Shown one piece after another: positions 28,207 through 36,962 of a stretch of DNA of 38,160 bases; position 1 is the first letter of the stretch, and every line of letters begins with the position of its first letter. The translations under genes were made by a program, and so were the position numbers. The stretch lies in the IMG/VR virus record IMGVR_UViG_3300032173_000016, positions 1 to 38,160 of that record. The stretch is one strand, 5' to 3'. The notes below the pieces were generated by a model. It did no database searches, had not been told where the DNA came from, and worked only from the letters and a program-made list of their open reading frames with translations. The DNA is from a virus.

Positions 28207-29718
28207 TTATTGCAGACGGAATTGCGCGAGCAACGCGAAAATCCGGAGTTGATTGATCAGGGTGCCTGGCCACAACACATCCACGCGGTTCGGGTTGCTG
28301 CTGTTTTGCTGCACGATCAGTCCAGCTTTGAAGGCATCGCCGTTTTGCACCATCCCGCGGAATTCGAGTTCGCGGTATGCGGCGATCAGGTCGGCACGGA
28401 TCACGTTCGGCGTGACGATGGCCGAACCGGCGGCAAAGTGTGTACCGTTTGCGGCCAGCTTCATGCGCGAATACTTGCTGGTGACCATCGTGCGCATGTA
28501 GCGCAGCACATAGACCAGCGTGAACAGGGTCTCGACTTCCAGATAGCTGTTGTCCGCCTGACCGAATGCGTTCTTCTGGTAGGTGGTGATCAGGTTCTCG
28601 ATGCGCACCACGCCCGCATCGTCGACGGTGAAGGTGCTGATGCCGTCGTAGAGCAGCGTATTGCGGTCGGTGAGCGCGAAGCGCGACTGCAGCGGCGGCG
28701 CCAGCACGCCTTGCAATACCAGCGTTTGCGCCGGCAGCGCAGGATCGGCACGCACGCTGACTGCATCCGCACCGGCCAGCGCGGCCGCCCATATCCAGCT
28801 CGGTGTGGGCGAGTCGTTGAAACCCATCACCGATGCGTGCTGATCGTTGCGTGCCGTGCCAAAGGTGGTCTGGTTGCCGAGTGTGCCGCGATAAGCGGCA
28901 TAGACGTGGCCGTAGATCTGCAAGTCCCAGCTCCAGCGACCGGTGGTGTCGTTAAGCAGGGTTTGCAGCGCATTCAGGCTGGTGGTATCGGTGTAGGGCA
29001 TGACGATGAAGTCGAATGTCTGGCTGCCGAGGTTGGCCAGCGCGGTGGTCAGCGTCGGCGCCGTTGCGCCGCTCGTCATCGCGGTGATGGTCACTGCGAG
29101 GCCGGTCGGCATCACTTCGCCGCCGAGCGTGCCCTGGTAATTCAGGCGCAGGTCGATGTCGTTACCGGCAGGGCCTTTGTTGATGGCCGTCAGGTTGACC
29201 TTGGAAGTGACCACACCATCGACCGCCGCAGTCACCGGCAGATTGGGCGTGGCGTTGATCGTGGCCGCCAGGGCGGTGGCGATCTGCGCGGCGGTCTGCG
29301 TGCTGAGGATGGGCTGCGCAACACGGACGCCGCCGATGTACAGATACAGCGTGCCGTTGGCGGTTGCCGGTGCTGTGAAGTTCAGCGCACCGGCGGCAGC
29401 CGTGGCAGCGCCATCTTCAGCCAGCGGCAGGTACCACACTTCGCCGAAGGTATCGTTGAGGCGGTAGGCCTGCGTCATCAGGTGCAGCATGGAGCCGGGA
29501 CCGCCCATTGTGGCGGCGTCTGCAACGCCTTGCGAAATGACGGGCACGTTGGGTGTCGCGGTGCCGGCCGGGATGCTGTTCGGCAATGCGGCAGCATTGA
29601 TCTGGCCGATGATCAGCGCACGCTGGTTGGCTTGCGCCGAGTTGGCCTGCGAATTGTCCACCTCCGCGTAAAACAACGGCACCCGGATGGTGGATGGGAC
29701 GTTTTTGAATGGAATCAT
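28207..29718 (-). CDS. Tail sheath protein (Mu gpL-like)
   Basis: The 503-residue protein is a contractile sheath of the Mu gpL type. Its N-terminus is MIPFKNVPSTIRVPLFYAEV, with the RALIIGQINAAALPNSIPAG phrase and a middle beta domain (NGTLYLYIGGVRVAQPILST). A C-terminal NSYLEVETLFTLVYVLRYMR is followed by KYSRMKLA, the conserved sheath core. It makes the phage a myovirus. A terminator-like hairpin lies between its start and the preceding gene, so it may have its own promoter or rely on read-through. Confidence 0.92.
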   Translation of the reverse strand: MIPFKNVPSTIRVPLFYAEVDNSQANSAQANQRALIIGQINAAALPNSIPAGTATPNVPVISQGVADAATMGGPGSMLHLMTQAYRLNDTFGEVWYLPLAEDGAATAAAGALNFTAPATANGTLYLYIGGVRVAQPILSTQTAAQIATALAATINATPNLPVTAAVDGVVTSKVNLTAINKGPAGNDIDLRLNYQGTLGGEVMPTGLAVTITAMTSGATAPTLTTALANLGSQTFDFIVMPYTDTTSLNALQTLLNDTTGRWSWDLQIYGHVYAAYRGTLGNQTTFGTARNDQHASVMGFNDSPTPSWIWAAALAGADAVSVRADPALPAQTLVLQGVLAPPLQSRFALTDRNTLLYDGISTFTVDDAGVVRIENLITTYQKNAFGQADNSYLEVETLFTLVYVLRYMRTMVTSKYSRMKLAANGTHFAAGSAIVTPNVIRADLIAAYRELEFRGMVQNGDAFKAGLIVQQNSSNPNRVDVLWPGTLINQLRIFALLAQFRLQ

Positions 29719-29757
29719 TGCTGGTCTCCCTCATGGAAGGGTTAAAAAATCTGTGCC

Positions 29758-29785
29758 ATAAAAAAACCCGCTCAAGGCGGGCTTT
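29758..29785 (-). terminator. Terminator-like hairpin upstream of the sheath gene
   Basis: On the minus strand CCCGC and GCGGG pair (with A-T pairs outside one mismatch) around CTTGA, followed by TTTTTTT. The sequence AAAAAACCCGCTCAAGGCGG also occurs at 18502-18521. It stands inside the late operon and could lower transcription of tail genes relative to head genes. Confidence 0.65.
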
Positions 29786-29804
29786 ATCTCGTGGCTCGTA
29801 ATGA

Positions 29805-29975
29805 CTAATCGGCGTTTCTGCCTGCCGACTTTTTCGGTTGGACAAGCACGACATCGTTGTCGCGAATGCGACGGTGCCAATAGTCCGTTTCCGGCACGTC
29901 GCGGCCTTCGTCGGGGATCAGGTCTTTCAAGTCCGGATCGCGAATCTTCAATCCTGGTGCTGGCTTCACAAACAT
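29805..29975 (-). CDS. DUF2635 protein (Mu gp38-like)
   Basis: The 56-residue product reads MFVKPAPGLKIRDPDLKDLI, then DVPETDYWHRRIRDNDVVLV. This is the DUF2635 pattern found directly before the sheath gene in Mu-like phages. AAGGAG stands six bases from the ATG. Its precise role is not known; it is thought to belong to tail assembly. It is followed by the terminator-like hairpin. Confidence 0.85.
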   Translation of the reverse strand: MFVKPAPGLKIRDPDLKDLIPDEGRDVPETDYWHRRIRDNDVVLVQPKKSAGRNAD

Positions 29976-29987
29976 GGTTCATCTCCT

Positions 29988-30659
29988 TCAGGTTAATGGA
30001 AGACTGAGCGCCGCTTCGTCTCGGCCATCCGGTCCGGTGGTACGCGGTGCAGCGACTGGTGTGTAGGGCGGCGAATCTGCCGGCGGCGTGTAGGTGCCGG
30101 TTGCATCGAATGTACCCGCCAGATCCAGATGGATACCGGCGCTGGCGAGCGTCACGATGGCGGCCTCTACTGCGGGCCATGTCGTTTGCGTTTGCGGCGC
30201 AATGCCCGGGTCGAACATCTCAACCATCTCGAACGTGATCGCCATCTTGATGCCGCCCAGATGACGCTTGCCTTCGGAGGTGATCTCGATCTCTTCATCG
30301 ACCGAGGTCACCTGCTGCACCATGCCGATCACGTTGTAATCGGTGAAGATGGCATTCTCGACGGCATAAGCAAGCGCCTCGATCGCATCTTGCGCAGCAG
30401 CTGCAGTGGCTGCCTCTACCCTCGCCTCGATCTCGATGACGATGGCAGTATTGAATTCCGCCATCCCTTTCGTGAGCGAATCTCTGCGCCCCCTGCCCGA
30501 GCGCATCAGCACTGCAGGCAATTTCTCCGGCGGCGTATTCCAATCGCCGGGAGAGTCGATGGTGGCGATCTGTGCAGACGTCTTGACAGCATTGATCGCG
30601 CCGAGCACGGCCAGCCGCAGCTGGCGCCGGGCGAGCATGGGTTGCATGGGAGCGGCCAT
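29988..30659 (-). CDS. Mu gp37-like tail protein (DUF1834), tail terminator candidate
   Basis: The 223-residue protein contains LAVLGAINAVKTSAQIATID and LPAVLMRSGRGRRDSLTKGM, then ALAYAVENAIFTDYNVIGMV and HLGGIKMAITFEMVEMFDPG. This layout fits the gp37/DUF1834 family. Proteins at this position between head-tail connectors and the sheath are tail terminators or completion proteins. The C-terminal 60 residues add a Pro/Thr-rich extension (DATGTYTPPADSPPYTPVAA). There are no signs of truncation. Confidence 0.7.
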   Translation of the reverse strand: MAAPMQPMLARRQLRLAVLGAINAVKTSAQIATIDSPGDWNTPPEKLPAVLMRSGRGRRDSLTKGMAEFNTAIVIEIEARVEAATAAAAQDAIEALAYAVENAIFTDYNVIGMVQQVTSVDEEIEITSEGKRHLGGIKMAITFEMVEMFDPGIAPQTQTTWPAVEAAIVTLASAGIHLDLAGTFDATGTYTPPADSPPYTPVAAPRTTGPDGRDEAALSLPLT

Positions 30660-30660
30660 A

Positions 30661-30981
30661 TCAGGGGCTCAGATAGTTCAACATCAGCAGGACAGACCCA
30701 TGGCTATCCGGGCGCACTTCCTTGACCACATAGGTCGAGGTAGTGCGCAGGATGGTCAGCTGGTCGCCCTGCGTGGGTAAATTCGGGAATTGGGACAGGC
30801 GAACGCCCACCACCGGCGTGACGGTGGTTACTCCCATGCCACCGGCAAGATCGACTTCCTTGTAGGCCTCGGCGAAAATGCCCGTGATCGAGAAAGCCGC
30901 GCCGACGGCCGGCAGGTACTGCACCGGCTCGCCGAACACGTTTTCCAACGGAGCGAGAACGTTTTTGTCCCAATCGATCAC
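30661..30981 (-). CDS. Head-tail joining protein
   Basis: The 106-residue protein (MIDWDKNVLAPLENVFGEPV, then YLPAVGAAFSITGIFAEAYK, and QGDQLTILRTTSTYVVKEVR) has the look of head-tail joining proteins of the lambda FII type. They are small beta-barrel proteins encoded between capsid and tail genes. It overlaps the gene upstream by ATGA. The inference rests on size, position and the PTQGDQLTI phrase. Confidence 0.7.
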   Translation of the reverse strand: MIDWDKNVLAPLENVFGEPVQYLPAVGAAFSITGIFAEAYKEVDLAGGMGVTTVTPVVGVRLSQFPNLPTQGDQLTILRTTSTYVVKEVRPDSHGSVLLMLNYLSP

Positions 30982-31205
30982 GCGGCGACCTTGATACTTG
31001 GGCCGGATTTCGCATCGAAGGACGGACCGTCAGCGCGGGGGATCTCCGGCGCATTGGGATCAACCAGAAAACCGCCTGCAGCCAGTTTCCTGATCTCGTC
31101 AGCCGGAAGAGAAACTTCTTTTCCCGGCCCGACGTTTCTTTCCCCAACCATCACGGTACGGCCTTTTGCAACGATGGCTTTAAAAAGCTTTTCGTCGTTA
31201 GCCAT
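30978..31205 (-). CDS. Small head-gene-cluster protein
   Basis: The 75-residue product (MANDEKLFKAIVAKGRTVMV, then GKEVSLPADEIRKLAAGGFL) lies between the major capsid and head-tail joining genes. The phrase with VSLPADEIRKLAAGGFLVDP is typical of small phage proteins at this place whose function has not been settled. It may be a head completion protein like lambda gpFI. Coupling to both neighbours is tight (2-bp gap and ATGA overlap). Confidence 0.6.
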   Translation of the reverse strand: MANDEKLFKAIVAKGRTVMVGERNVGPGKEVSLPADEIRKLAAGGFLVDPNAPEIPRADGPSFDAKSGPSIKVAA

Positions 31206-31207
31206 GA

Positions 31208-32383
31208 TTAAATGACCTGAGCAAACAGACCGGCGTTGACGCGGCTCGGGATAACAATCGGCGACGACTGCATCATGATGAAACGCTGTGCGGGGTCTTG
31301 TTCTACCCAGGTCTTTGGCGCATAAGGCATCGGACCGTAATTGAACGCTGGGTCCATGATTGCGCCAAACGCACGGGTACCCATCAGGTCGGCGCCGGAC
31401 ATAACGACACCACCATCTGGAATCATCGGCTGTTCGACGTTATTGTCGTCGACGTACCAGTCGTTATAGACCCACAGATCGAATTGACCCCAATGCCCTT
31501 TGTAAACTGCGCCGCGTTGCGTTTGCGCGCCAATCTGGATGGTATTGCCCTGTCCGGAGCCCGGATACCAGATACCTGCCTTTACCACTGGATCTAACAG
31601 GAACTGTTTCCATGCGCCAACCGTGAAGATGAGATCTGTCGCCACACCACCGGATTTTTTCAATACCAGTTGGCTCCAATCTTCGATGTTTGCCGAAGGA
31701 ACGATGTTGGCTTGTCCCCAACGATTACCGCCAGTTAATGCAACGGACAATGCTGCGTCGCGACCGAAATCCACGACCACAGTCGGAAAGCCATCGCCGG
31801 AGATCGTGACGGAGCCACCGATCAGCGCTTGTGCTGCCATCCATTCCAGACGACGATCAACCATATCGATCTGGTCTGTCATTTCAAATTCCAAATTGGC
31901 TTGCATGCGCTCTTCGGCAGACATATCGCCGCCGATGCGCTCGCCGATCATACGGCGAACGGGCTTGCGCAGATCAGGTGCGCGCTTGTCCTTGATGTAG
32001 GCCGGTTTGAATACGTTGGTTTGAATGCGACGTTGCTCGACCAGTTTACCTTCGACCAGCGGAGAAACGAACGGCGACATGCGGCGTTTACCGACATCCA
32101 CATCGATACTCACATATTCAGTGTCGCTGGTGACGATGTTCGGGAAGAACTTGTCCAGCAAAAACTTCTGCGCACGCTTCAAGTTGGGGACAACCTGAAC
32201 CAGGACGTTGGTGTCATAGACGAAGGGATTCGCCGTAATGCCGATTGCTGCAATCATCAGATTGCCGGGATCGGCAGGGATAGCGCCGGGATGCATACTG
32301 CCGCCGACGGCAAGGCACAGCACCGCAATGGCCGCGAAGGCGACCACCAAGGCGATGCGGGAGAACGATTTGCTGAGTTTCAT
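31208..32383 (-). CDS. Major capsid protein (lambda gpE-like) with N-terminal hydrophobic segment
   Basis: From about residue 50 the protein follows the gpE family: NPFVYDTNVLVQVVPNLKRA, FFPNIVTSDTEYVSIDVDVG, RRMSPFVSPLVEGK, then LLDPVVKAGIWYPGSGQ. The first 43 residues are unusual: MKLSKSFSRIALVVAFAAIA, then VLCLAVGGSM, which resembles a signal anchor. AAGGAGCG directly precedes this start, whereas the next in-frame ATG (32257) lacks a good ribosome-binding site, so I keep the long form. The extension might be a removed delta-type part or guide prohead assembly at the membrane. Total 391 residues. Confidence 0.85.
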   Translation of the reverse strand: MKLSKSFSRIALVVAFAAIAVLCLAVGGSMHPGAIPADPGNLMIAAIGITANPFVYDTNVLVQVVPNLKRAQKFLLDKFFPNIVTSDTEYVSIDVDVGKRRMSPFVSPLVEGKLVEQRRIQTNVFKPAYIKDKRAPDLRKPVRRMIGERIGGDMSAEERMQANLEFEMTDQIDMVDRRLEWMAAQALIGGSVTISGDGFPTVVVDFGRDAALSVALTGGNRWGQANIVPSANIEDWSQLVLKKSGGVATDLIFTVGAWKQFLLDPVVKAGIWYPGSGQGNTIQIGAQTQRGAVYKGHWGQFDLWVYNDWYVDDNNVEQPMIPDGGVVMSGADLMGTRAFGAIMDPAFNYGPMPYAPKTWVEQDPAQRFIMMQSSPIVIPSRVNAGLFAQVI

Positions 32384-32417
32384 ATTGACGCTCCTTGTAA
32401 AAATTGCGAAACCAATA

Positions 32418-32443
32418 ACAAAACCCGCATGAAGCGGGTTTTG
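32418..32443 (-). terminator. Hairpin between decoration and capsid genes
   Basis: A perfect 9-bp stem, AAAACCCGC with GCGGGTTTT, has a 5-nt loop and is followed by GTTATT on the minus strand. It can act in both directions. It stands just upstream of the capsid gene, where a separate promoter or read-through would be needed. Confidence 0.7.
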
Positions 32444-32464
32444 ATCGTGGAGGGTTAGTTTGGG

Positions 32465-33475
32465 TTAGTTGGGATCTGCAGCAGACATCGCCGTTTTGAC
32501 GTAGATGCTGAAGTAGGCAAGCGCAGCCTTGACAGCGGCAATCGTCATACCGGCGCCCAGCGTCAATGCATTGGCATTGAATTCGCCGCCGATGTAGATC
32601 GGTGCAATCACGTTGCCAGCAGATGGGTCAGCATAGTCAGCCAGAATGGCAGCCGGATTTTCGGTACCGTCAACCGCGCTGGCAGTGCACAACGCATAAG
32701 CGCCGGAACCTTTAGCGGCCGCCAGTACAAATGTATCTCCGGCCGCGCAAGGAGTACCGCCTGCTGTGATCGTAAAATTGATTTGTCCTGATTTGAATGC
32801 AGTTCCGAAAGTTGCCACACCAAGCTCTTCGCTGTTCGGCGAATAAACCTGGGCGGTCGTCGCAGTCAAACATACGGCGGTATAATTGCCTGGTACCACC
32901 TGCTGACTGACGGACATGGCGCTGGCCGTCGCATTGCCAGTGTTGGCCACGCCGCCGGTCAGAGTTGCACCGGACAGGGTGATCGCCACCGCGTTGGAAG
33001 TTACCAAGGTCAGCGAGTTACCACCGGTACCGATCACAGCTGCCGTTGCAGTAACGACTGCGCCATTGATCGAGTAGGTGAACTTGATCAGATTGGTATC
33101 GGTAGATCCCGCCAGGAAGGCTTCGAGATTCTGTGCAGTTGCGGCCGCTGTTGCGCCGATCAGCACCTGGTTGCCTACTGGATTGGCAGCAACAAAAGTA
33201 ACGACAGTACCGCCGATGGTGATGGTGTCGCCTGCGGTCGGAACAGCTGCAAGCGTGATGGTGCCCGCGGCGAACGCAGTACCTGTGCTAGCAGCGACGG
33301 TGCCAAAGGCTTGACGTCCCAGCACGCTGCCGCGTTGCAAAGCAGCAGCGCCTGTCAGGGTGATCGAGTCAGTGATGAGTGGATGGCGACCGGCAACCAG
33401 CTGGTCTGGAATATAGGCATCTGCGAAGACGCCGGGTGTTTGGGGATTATCCCCAATCAAGTTGACTGGCAACAT
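32465..33475 (-). CDS. Head decoration protein (gpD-like) with inserted beta domain
   Basis: The ends match gpD-type decoration proteins: [34 protein letters not shown] and, at the C-terminus, [11 protein letters not shown]-like [14 protein letters not shown]. Between about residues 66 and 185 an added beta-rich domain ([20 protein letters not shown], then [16 protein letters not shown]) resembles a domain also found in sheath and other phage surface proteins. At 336 residues it is much longer than lambda gpD. The inserted domain is probably displayed on the capsid. It would stabilise the expanded head. Confidence 0.75.
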   Translation of the reverse strand: MLPVNLIGDNPQTPGVFADAYIPDQLVAGRHPLITDSITLTGAAALQRGSVLGRQAFGTVAASTGTAFAAGTITLAAVPTAGDTITIGGTVVTFVAANPVGNQVLIGATAAATAQNLEAFLAGSTDTNLIKFTYSINGAVVTATAAVIGTGGNSLTLVTSNAVAITLSGATLTGGVANTGNATASAMSVSQQVVPGNYTAVCLTATTAQVYSPNSEELGVATFGTAFKSGQINFTITAGGTPCAAGDTFVLAAAKGSGAYALCTASAVDGTENPAAILADYADPSAGNVIAPIYIGGEFNANALTLGAGMTIAAVKAALAYFSIYVKTAMSAADPN

Positions 33476-33532
33476 ATTTTAGCTCCTAAAAATGTGAATG
33501 AAGGGATTACGAACTGAACTGGAACAGCCTGT

Positions 33533-34156
33533 TTATTCCTTTTCGCCGCGGGCTTTTGCTGCAGAAGCAATGATACGGTCGGCAACTGCCTTGGCAGCGG
33601 CCTGCGGATCGCTCGGGTCGTGACTTGCGGGTGCATCGGCCCCAACTTTAACGACGTTCACTCCTGCCATGCGCTGGCCTAAGCCCGGTCCCTTTGCTCC
33701 ACCATCCAGCTTCGAAGCGCTCAGTGCACCGATTGCTTGCGAAACAGACATGGAAGTATCGAAGGCAAACACGCCGGCCTGATTGACGCAGCCATTCTTG
33801 ATGCCGTGGGCGATGATCTTGGCGCAGCGTGCACGTTCGATTTGGCGAGCCGCCTTGGCTTCTTCGCTGCCTTCGTCCGCAGATGCGTCGTCGTCAGCTT
33901 TTTCGCCTTTGGCTTTTTTGTCGTCTTCCTTGTCCATCTCTTCCATGCGCTGAGCATAGTCGTCATCGGATTCGCCGTCCTTCTGCTTGCGATCGTCGTC
34001 GGTCTCGGCTTTTTTCGCCCAATCGGCGCGCTTGGCTTCGTCCTTTTTCTTTTGCTCGTCGTTGTCGTTCGTTTCGGATTCGGCATGAATGCCAAGCAGA
34101 TGTACAAATGGCACTACGCCTGCCTTTGCCATCATCTTCTTCACTAAATTACTCAT
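33533..34156 (-). CDS. Capsid scaffold-like protein, highly charged
   Basis: The 207-residue product has a long acidic and lysine-rich middle (EQKKKDEAKRADWAKKAETD, then DDDYAQRMEEMDKEDDKKAK) typical of scaffold proteins. Its helical C-terminal part has ARQIERARCAKIIAHGI. It lies between the S49 protease and decoration genes, the place where lambda has the Nu3 scaffold. In lambda the scaffold overlaps the protease gene; here it is a separate gene. Assignment is from composition and position. Confidence 0.7.
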   Translation of the reverse strand: MSNLVKKMMAKAGVVPFVHLLGIHAESETNDNDEQKKKDEAKRADWAKKAETDDDRKQKDGESDDDYAQRMEEMDKEDDKKAKGEKADDDASADEGSEEAKAARQIERARCAKIIAHGIKNGCVNQAGVFAFDTSMSVSQAIGALSASKLDGGAKGPGLGQRMAGVNVVKVGADAPASHDPSDPQAAAKAVADRIIASAAKARGEKE

Positions 34157-34177
34157 CTAATTTCTCCTGTTGAAGAA

Positions 34178-35053
34178 TTAACCCAGTGTTTCCACAAGGG
34201 CACGAAAGGCGGCGTCAGGAGCCATGACCGCATCGGCCAGGCCCATTTCGACGCCAGTTGTACCCAGGTATGTTGACGCCTGGGTTGCCCGAACCTTTTC
34301 AGGATCGAGCGATCTGTTGCGGGCGACGGTGCTCACGAAGAGCTCGCCCATGGTGTTCATATCTGCCTGGAAGCGCGCGAGCGCTTCGGATGACAAAGGT
34401 AATTCAGCGGCGCCATCAGCCTTGCGATCGCCGAAGGTGATGAACGTCACCTTGAGACCGGCATCAGTCAATGCCTGCGACCAGTCGACGTGCATGGCGA
34501 TCACGCCGACCGATCCGGTGCCGCCAGTACGCGGGACGGTAATATGATCGGCAGCCGAGGCGATGGCATAGCCAGCGGAAAACGCCATTTCGTCGACGAT
34601 GGCCCAGATCGGTTTGCTGCCGCGTGCGCGGTAAATCGTATCCACCAAGTCGAAGCATCCGGCGACTTCTCCTCCGGGAGAATCGATATCGAGCACGATC
34701 GCTTTGACGTCCGGATTGGATACCGCCATCAACAGATTCTGGCGGATGCCGTCATAGCCGGTCATGCCGCTATAGGGACGCAAGGTCCCGAGTTTTTGTA
34801 CCAGAGTACCGGATACCTGAATGACAGCAACGCCGGCCACCAGGTCATAGCCCGCACGCGGATTGTTTCCCGGCGCATTGAATCCTTCGTCATCCCAGGC
34901 GCTCGCCATCGGTTGAATGGCATGTCCATCCATGCGGACGATGCGGCTGATACCAAGGCGTTCCGATAATGCAGCCATCACCACCTCAGCCTTGCCGGGA
35001 TGGATGGCCAGAGGCACGTTGAACAGGCGCTGTGCCAGGTGGGCAAATTGCAT
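34178..35053 (-). CDS. S49-family prohead protease
   Basis: The start at 35053 overlaps the portal stop (TAATG); the longer form from 35107 would reach into the portal gene. The 291-residue protein has the SppA/S49 fold: GVAVIQVSGTLVQKLG, then VKAIVLDIDSPGGEVAGCFD and IVDEMAFSAGYAIASAADHI, where the Ser of FSAGY is the likely nucleophile, then TGSVGVIAMH. It would cleave the scaffold and possibly the capsid protein N-terminus during prohead maturation, like lambda gpC. No scaffold domain is fused to it. Confidence 0.9.
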   Translation of the reverse strand: MQFAHLAQRLFNVPLAIHPGKAEVVMAALSERLGISRIVRMDGHAIQPMASAWDDEGFNAPGNNPRAGYDLVAGVAVIQVSGTLVQKLGTLRPYSGMTGYDGIRQNLLMAVSNPDVKAIVLDIDSPGGEVAGCFDLVDTIYRARGSKPIWAIVDEMAFSAGYAIASAADHITVPRTGGTGSVGVIAMHVDWSQALTDAGLKVTFITFGDRKADGAAELPLSSEALARFQADMNTMGELFVSTVARNRSLDPEKVRATQASTYLGTTGVEMGLADAVMAPDAAFRALVETLG

Positions 35054-36684
35054 TATTCGATCTCCTGCGGTTGTATGACTTCTTTGGCTGTCTGCATGCC
35101 GGCCCATGTGGGTGGCGTCAATCCACGCTCACGATAGGCTTCCAGCTCGCGTGCGCGTTGATCGAGGTTTTCTTCCCAGTCTTCGCCGCCGTTTTCGGCA
35201 CATTCCTGTTCCAGTGTGGAAAGGCCTGAATCCATGCCCAGCACAGCGCCCTGGCGTTCCTTGACGATATCGATCCAGCCGCGACCGGGGCCCATCCATT
35301 TCGCTGCCGAGTAAGCTGTGCGGCACTCCATGAAATCGGGAGCGCCGTTCGGCAACGGCAGGTTGTCCACCTCGAATTGCTCTTCCATGTGCGCCGCCCA
35401 GATCGGCTGGCCAAAGCCGTGGCCGAAATCGATACGGCGGCGGTTGAGCGTCTTCCAGGCTTCCAGCAATGCGCCGCGCGCACTGGAATAGTTCACGTCG
35501 CTCCAATTGTTGGATATCTGCTGCGCCGACAGGCCGGTCGCCGCAGAAGCATTCCGCAGCACAGCACCTTCGAAGTCACCGAAGTTCGATGTCGGGCGCG
35601 CTGCGTTGACTGTTTCGATCTTCTCGCCGGGATACAGGATCGGCATGCGCGAATCGCCCAGCTTCAGTTTGCGCTCATTGTGAAACTCCGAACGGCCTTG
35701 CTGATAAGCATTGAGCTCTGATCCATCGCCGCCCAGCGCCTGCTCGACGAATTGCGCGTCGAACGGGCTTTCGACGTATGCGCTGAATACGGCGTTGATG
35801 ATGGCCGCATCCAGTTCAGCCGAGTCGTAGCGCACCAGCATCTTGAGACGCTGCAACACCGGCGCCAGGATTCCTGCGCCGCCGCGATGTTGCGCAGCAC
35901 GGTCATGGTCGAAGTCGTGCACGATGATGGGGCGGCCCCAATCTGTTTCGCGCGGGATGCGATCCCACGTCACGGATTTCGCGGCCGAGAACCAATCGCC
36001 CTGATGCGCACGGCGAATATGGTAAGCAACAGCCGCACCAAGCTCGTCCACTTCAACACCGCCGCGCATGGTCATCTGATCGAAACGCAATTGCGGATTG
36101 CTCAGACGGTCCGGATCGATCACCTGGATGGTGGTCGCATAACGCGCGCGACCAAGGCCAACGCGTTCCGGCAACCACATCACCTGTCCCAGCGCATCAC
36201 CGTCGACGATCTTGTGCCGGAATGCCAGGCGCATGATCTGCGCCATTGTCATGCAGCGCTGCGCGTCGCAATACCGTCCGGGATCGTTTGACCAAATACG
36301 CCAGTTTGCTTCTGCAGCGCGGCCGAATTCGTCCGCCCACTTTGCATCGAATGCTTTGTTGCCGGTGTAAAGCGCCAGTGCGCGATAGTCCGGCTTGGCG
36401 ATCGGTCGAAAGTTCGCACCGATGGCATTGTCGAGCGTGCGTGTTACTGCGCCGGAGGCCCATCCGTCATTGCGCACCAGGTCGCGCACCCGCGACACGA
36501 TGCGGTCGCGGTACATATTGAGTTCGCCGTCCGGGCTCCATAGGTACGGCTGCCAGTCGGCCATGGCACCGCTGTAGATATCCGCAGCATCATAGGGCGT
36601 GCGCCCTCCACCGTTCAGCATCGAGGCGCGACTGGGCGCCAGCGGCTTGCCGTTGGCGCCGAGGATGGAAACAGTTTTTTGCAT
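35053..36684 (-). CDS. Portal protein (lambda gpB-like)
   Basis: The 543-residue protein follows the lambda-family portal pattern. It has YDAADIYSGAMADWQPYLWS and RDRIVSRVRDLVRNDGWASG near the start, then VIDPDRLSNPQLRFDQMTMR, HDFDHDRAAQHRGGAGILAP, and near the C-terminus GGEDWEENLDQRARELE. The dodecameric ring is the DNA entry point of the head. Length is close to lambda gpB (533). It overlaps the protease gene by one base at the stop. Confidence 0.92.
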   Translation of the reverse strand: MQKTVSILGANGKPLAPSRASMLNGGGRTPYDAADIYSGAMADWQPYLWSPDGELNMYRDRIVSRVRDLVRNDGWASGAVTRTLDNAIGANFRPIAKPDYRALALYTGNKAFDAKWADEFGRAAEANWRIWSNDPGRYCDAQRCMTMAQIMRLAFRHKIVDGDALGQVMWLPERVGLGRARYATTIQVIDPDRLSNPQLRFDQMTMRGGVEVDELGAAVAYHIRRAHQGDWFSAAKSVTWDRIPRETDWGRPIIVHDFDHDRAAQHRGGAGILAPVLQRLKMLVRYDSAELDAAIINAVFSAYVESPFDAQFVEQALGGDGSELNAYQQGRSEFHNERKLKLGDSRMPILYPGEKIETVNAARPTSNFGDFEGAVLRNASAATGLSAQQISNNWSDVNYSSARGALLEAWKTLNRRRIDFGHGFGQPIWAAHMEEQFEVDNLPLPNGAPDFMECRTAYSAAKWMGPGRGWIDIVKERQGAVLGMDSGLSTLEQECAENGGEDWEENLDQRARELEAYRERGLTPPTWAGMQTAKEVIQPQEIE

Positions 36685-36690
36685 GGGCTA

Positions 36691-36951
36691 TCAGAAACGG
36701 AAACGGGCAGGCCTACGGCCACGAGTGACAACACCGAGCTGCATCTGCAGGGTGCGGATCAGCGCGGTAAGGGCCCCGAGATTCGCCTGGGTGTAAGTGA
36801 CGGACTTCGAACCGTCACCTTGGGTGTAACTGTAGCTTTCCCCTTTCGCGCCGGTGCTGAGATCGATATAGGCCTGTTGTGCGTTGGCCAGATCGGTCTG
36901 CAGCTGCGCGGTCGGGCGGCCGGCCAGCAGCGAAGTGGTTGGATCGAACAT
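36691..36951 (-). CDS. gpW-like head-tail connector
   Basis: The 86-residue protein has the gpW pattern QLQTDLANAQQAYIDLSTGA, followed by VTYTQANLGALTALIRTLQM and a basic C-terminus (TRGRRPARFRF). In lambda gpW lies between the terminase and portal genes and completes the head for tail joining; here it has the same position. Length is slightly above that of lambda gpW (68). Confidence 0.88.
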   Translation of the reverse strand: MFDPTTSLLAGRPTAQLQTDLANAQQAYIDLSTGAKGESYSYTQGDGSKSVTYTQANLGALTALIRTLQMQLGVVTRGRRPARFRF

Positions 36952-36962
36952 GGTGGCGGCAA

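Noticed and set aside
27703-29745. 680-aa plus-strand ORF over the tube and sheath genes
   Set aside because: It is antisense to clear sheath and tube genes; composition is rich in Gly, Arg, His and Val without domains, as expected of a complementary open frame.
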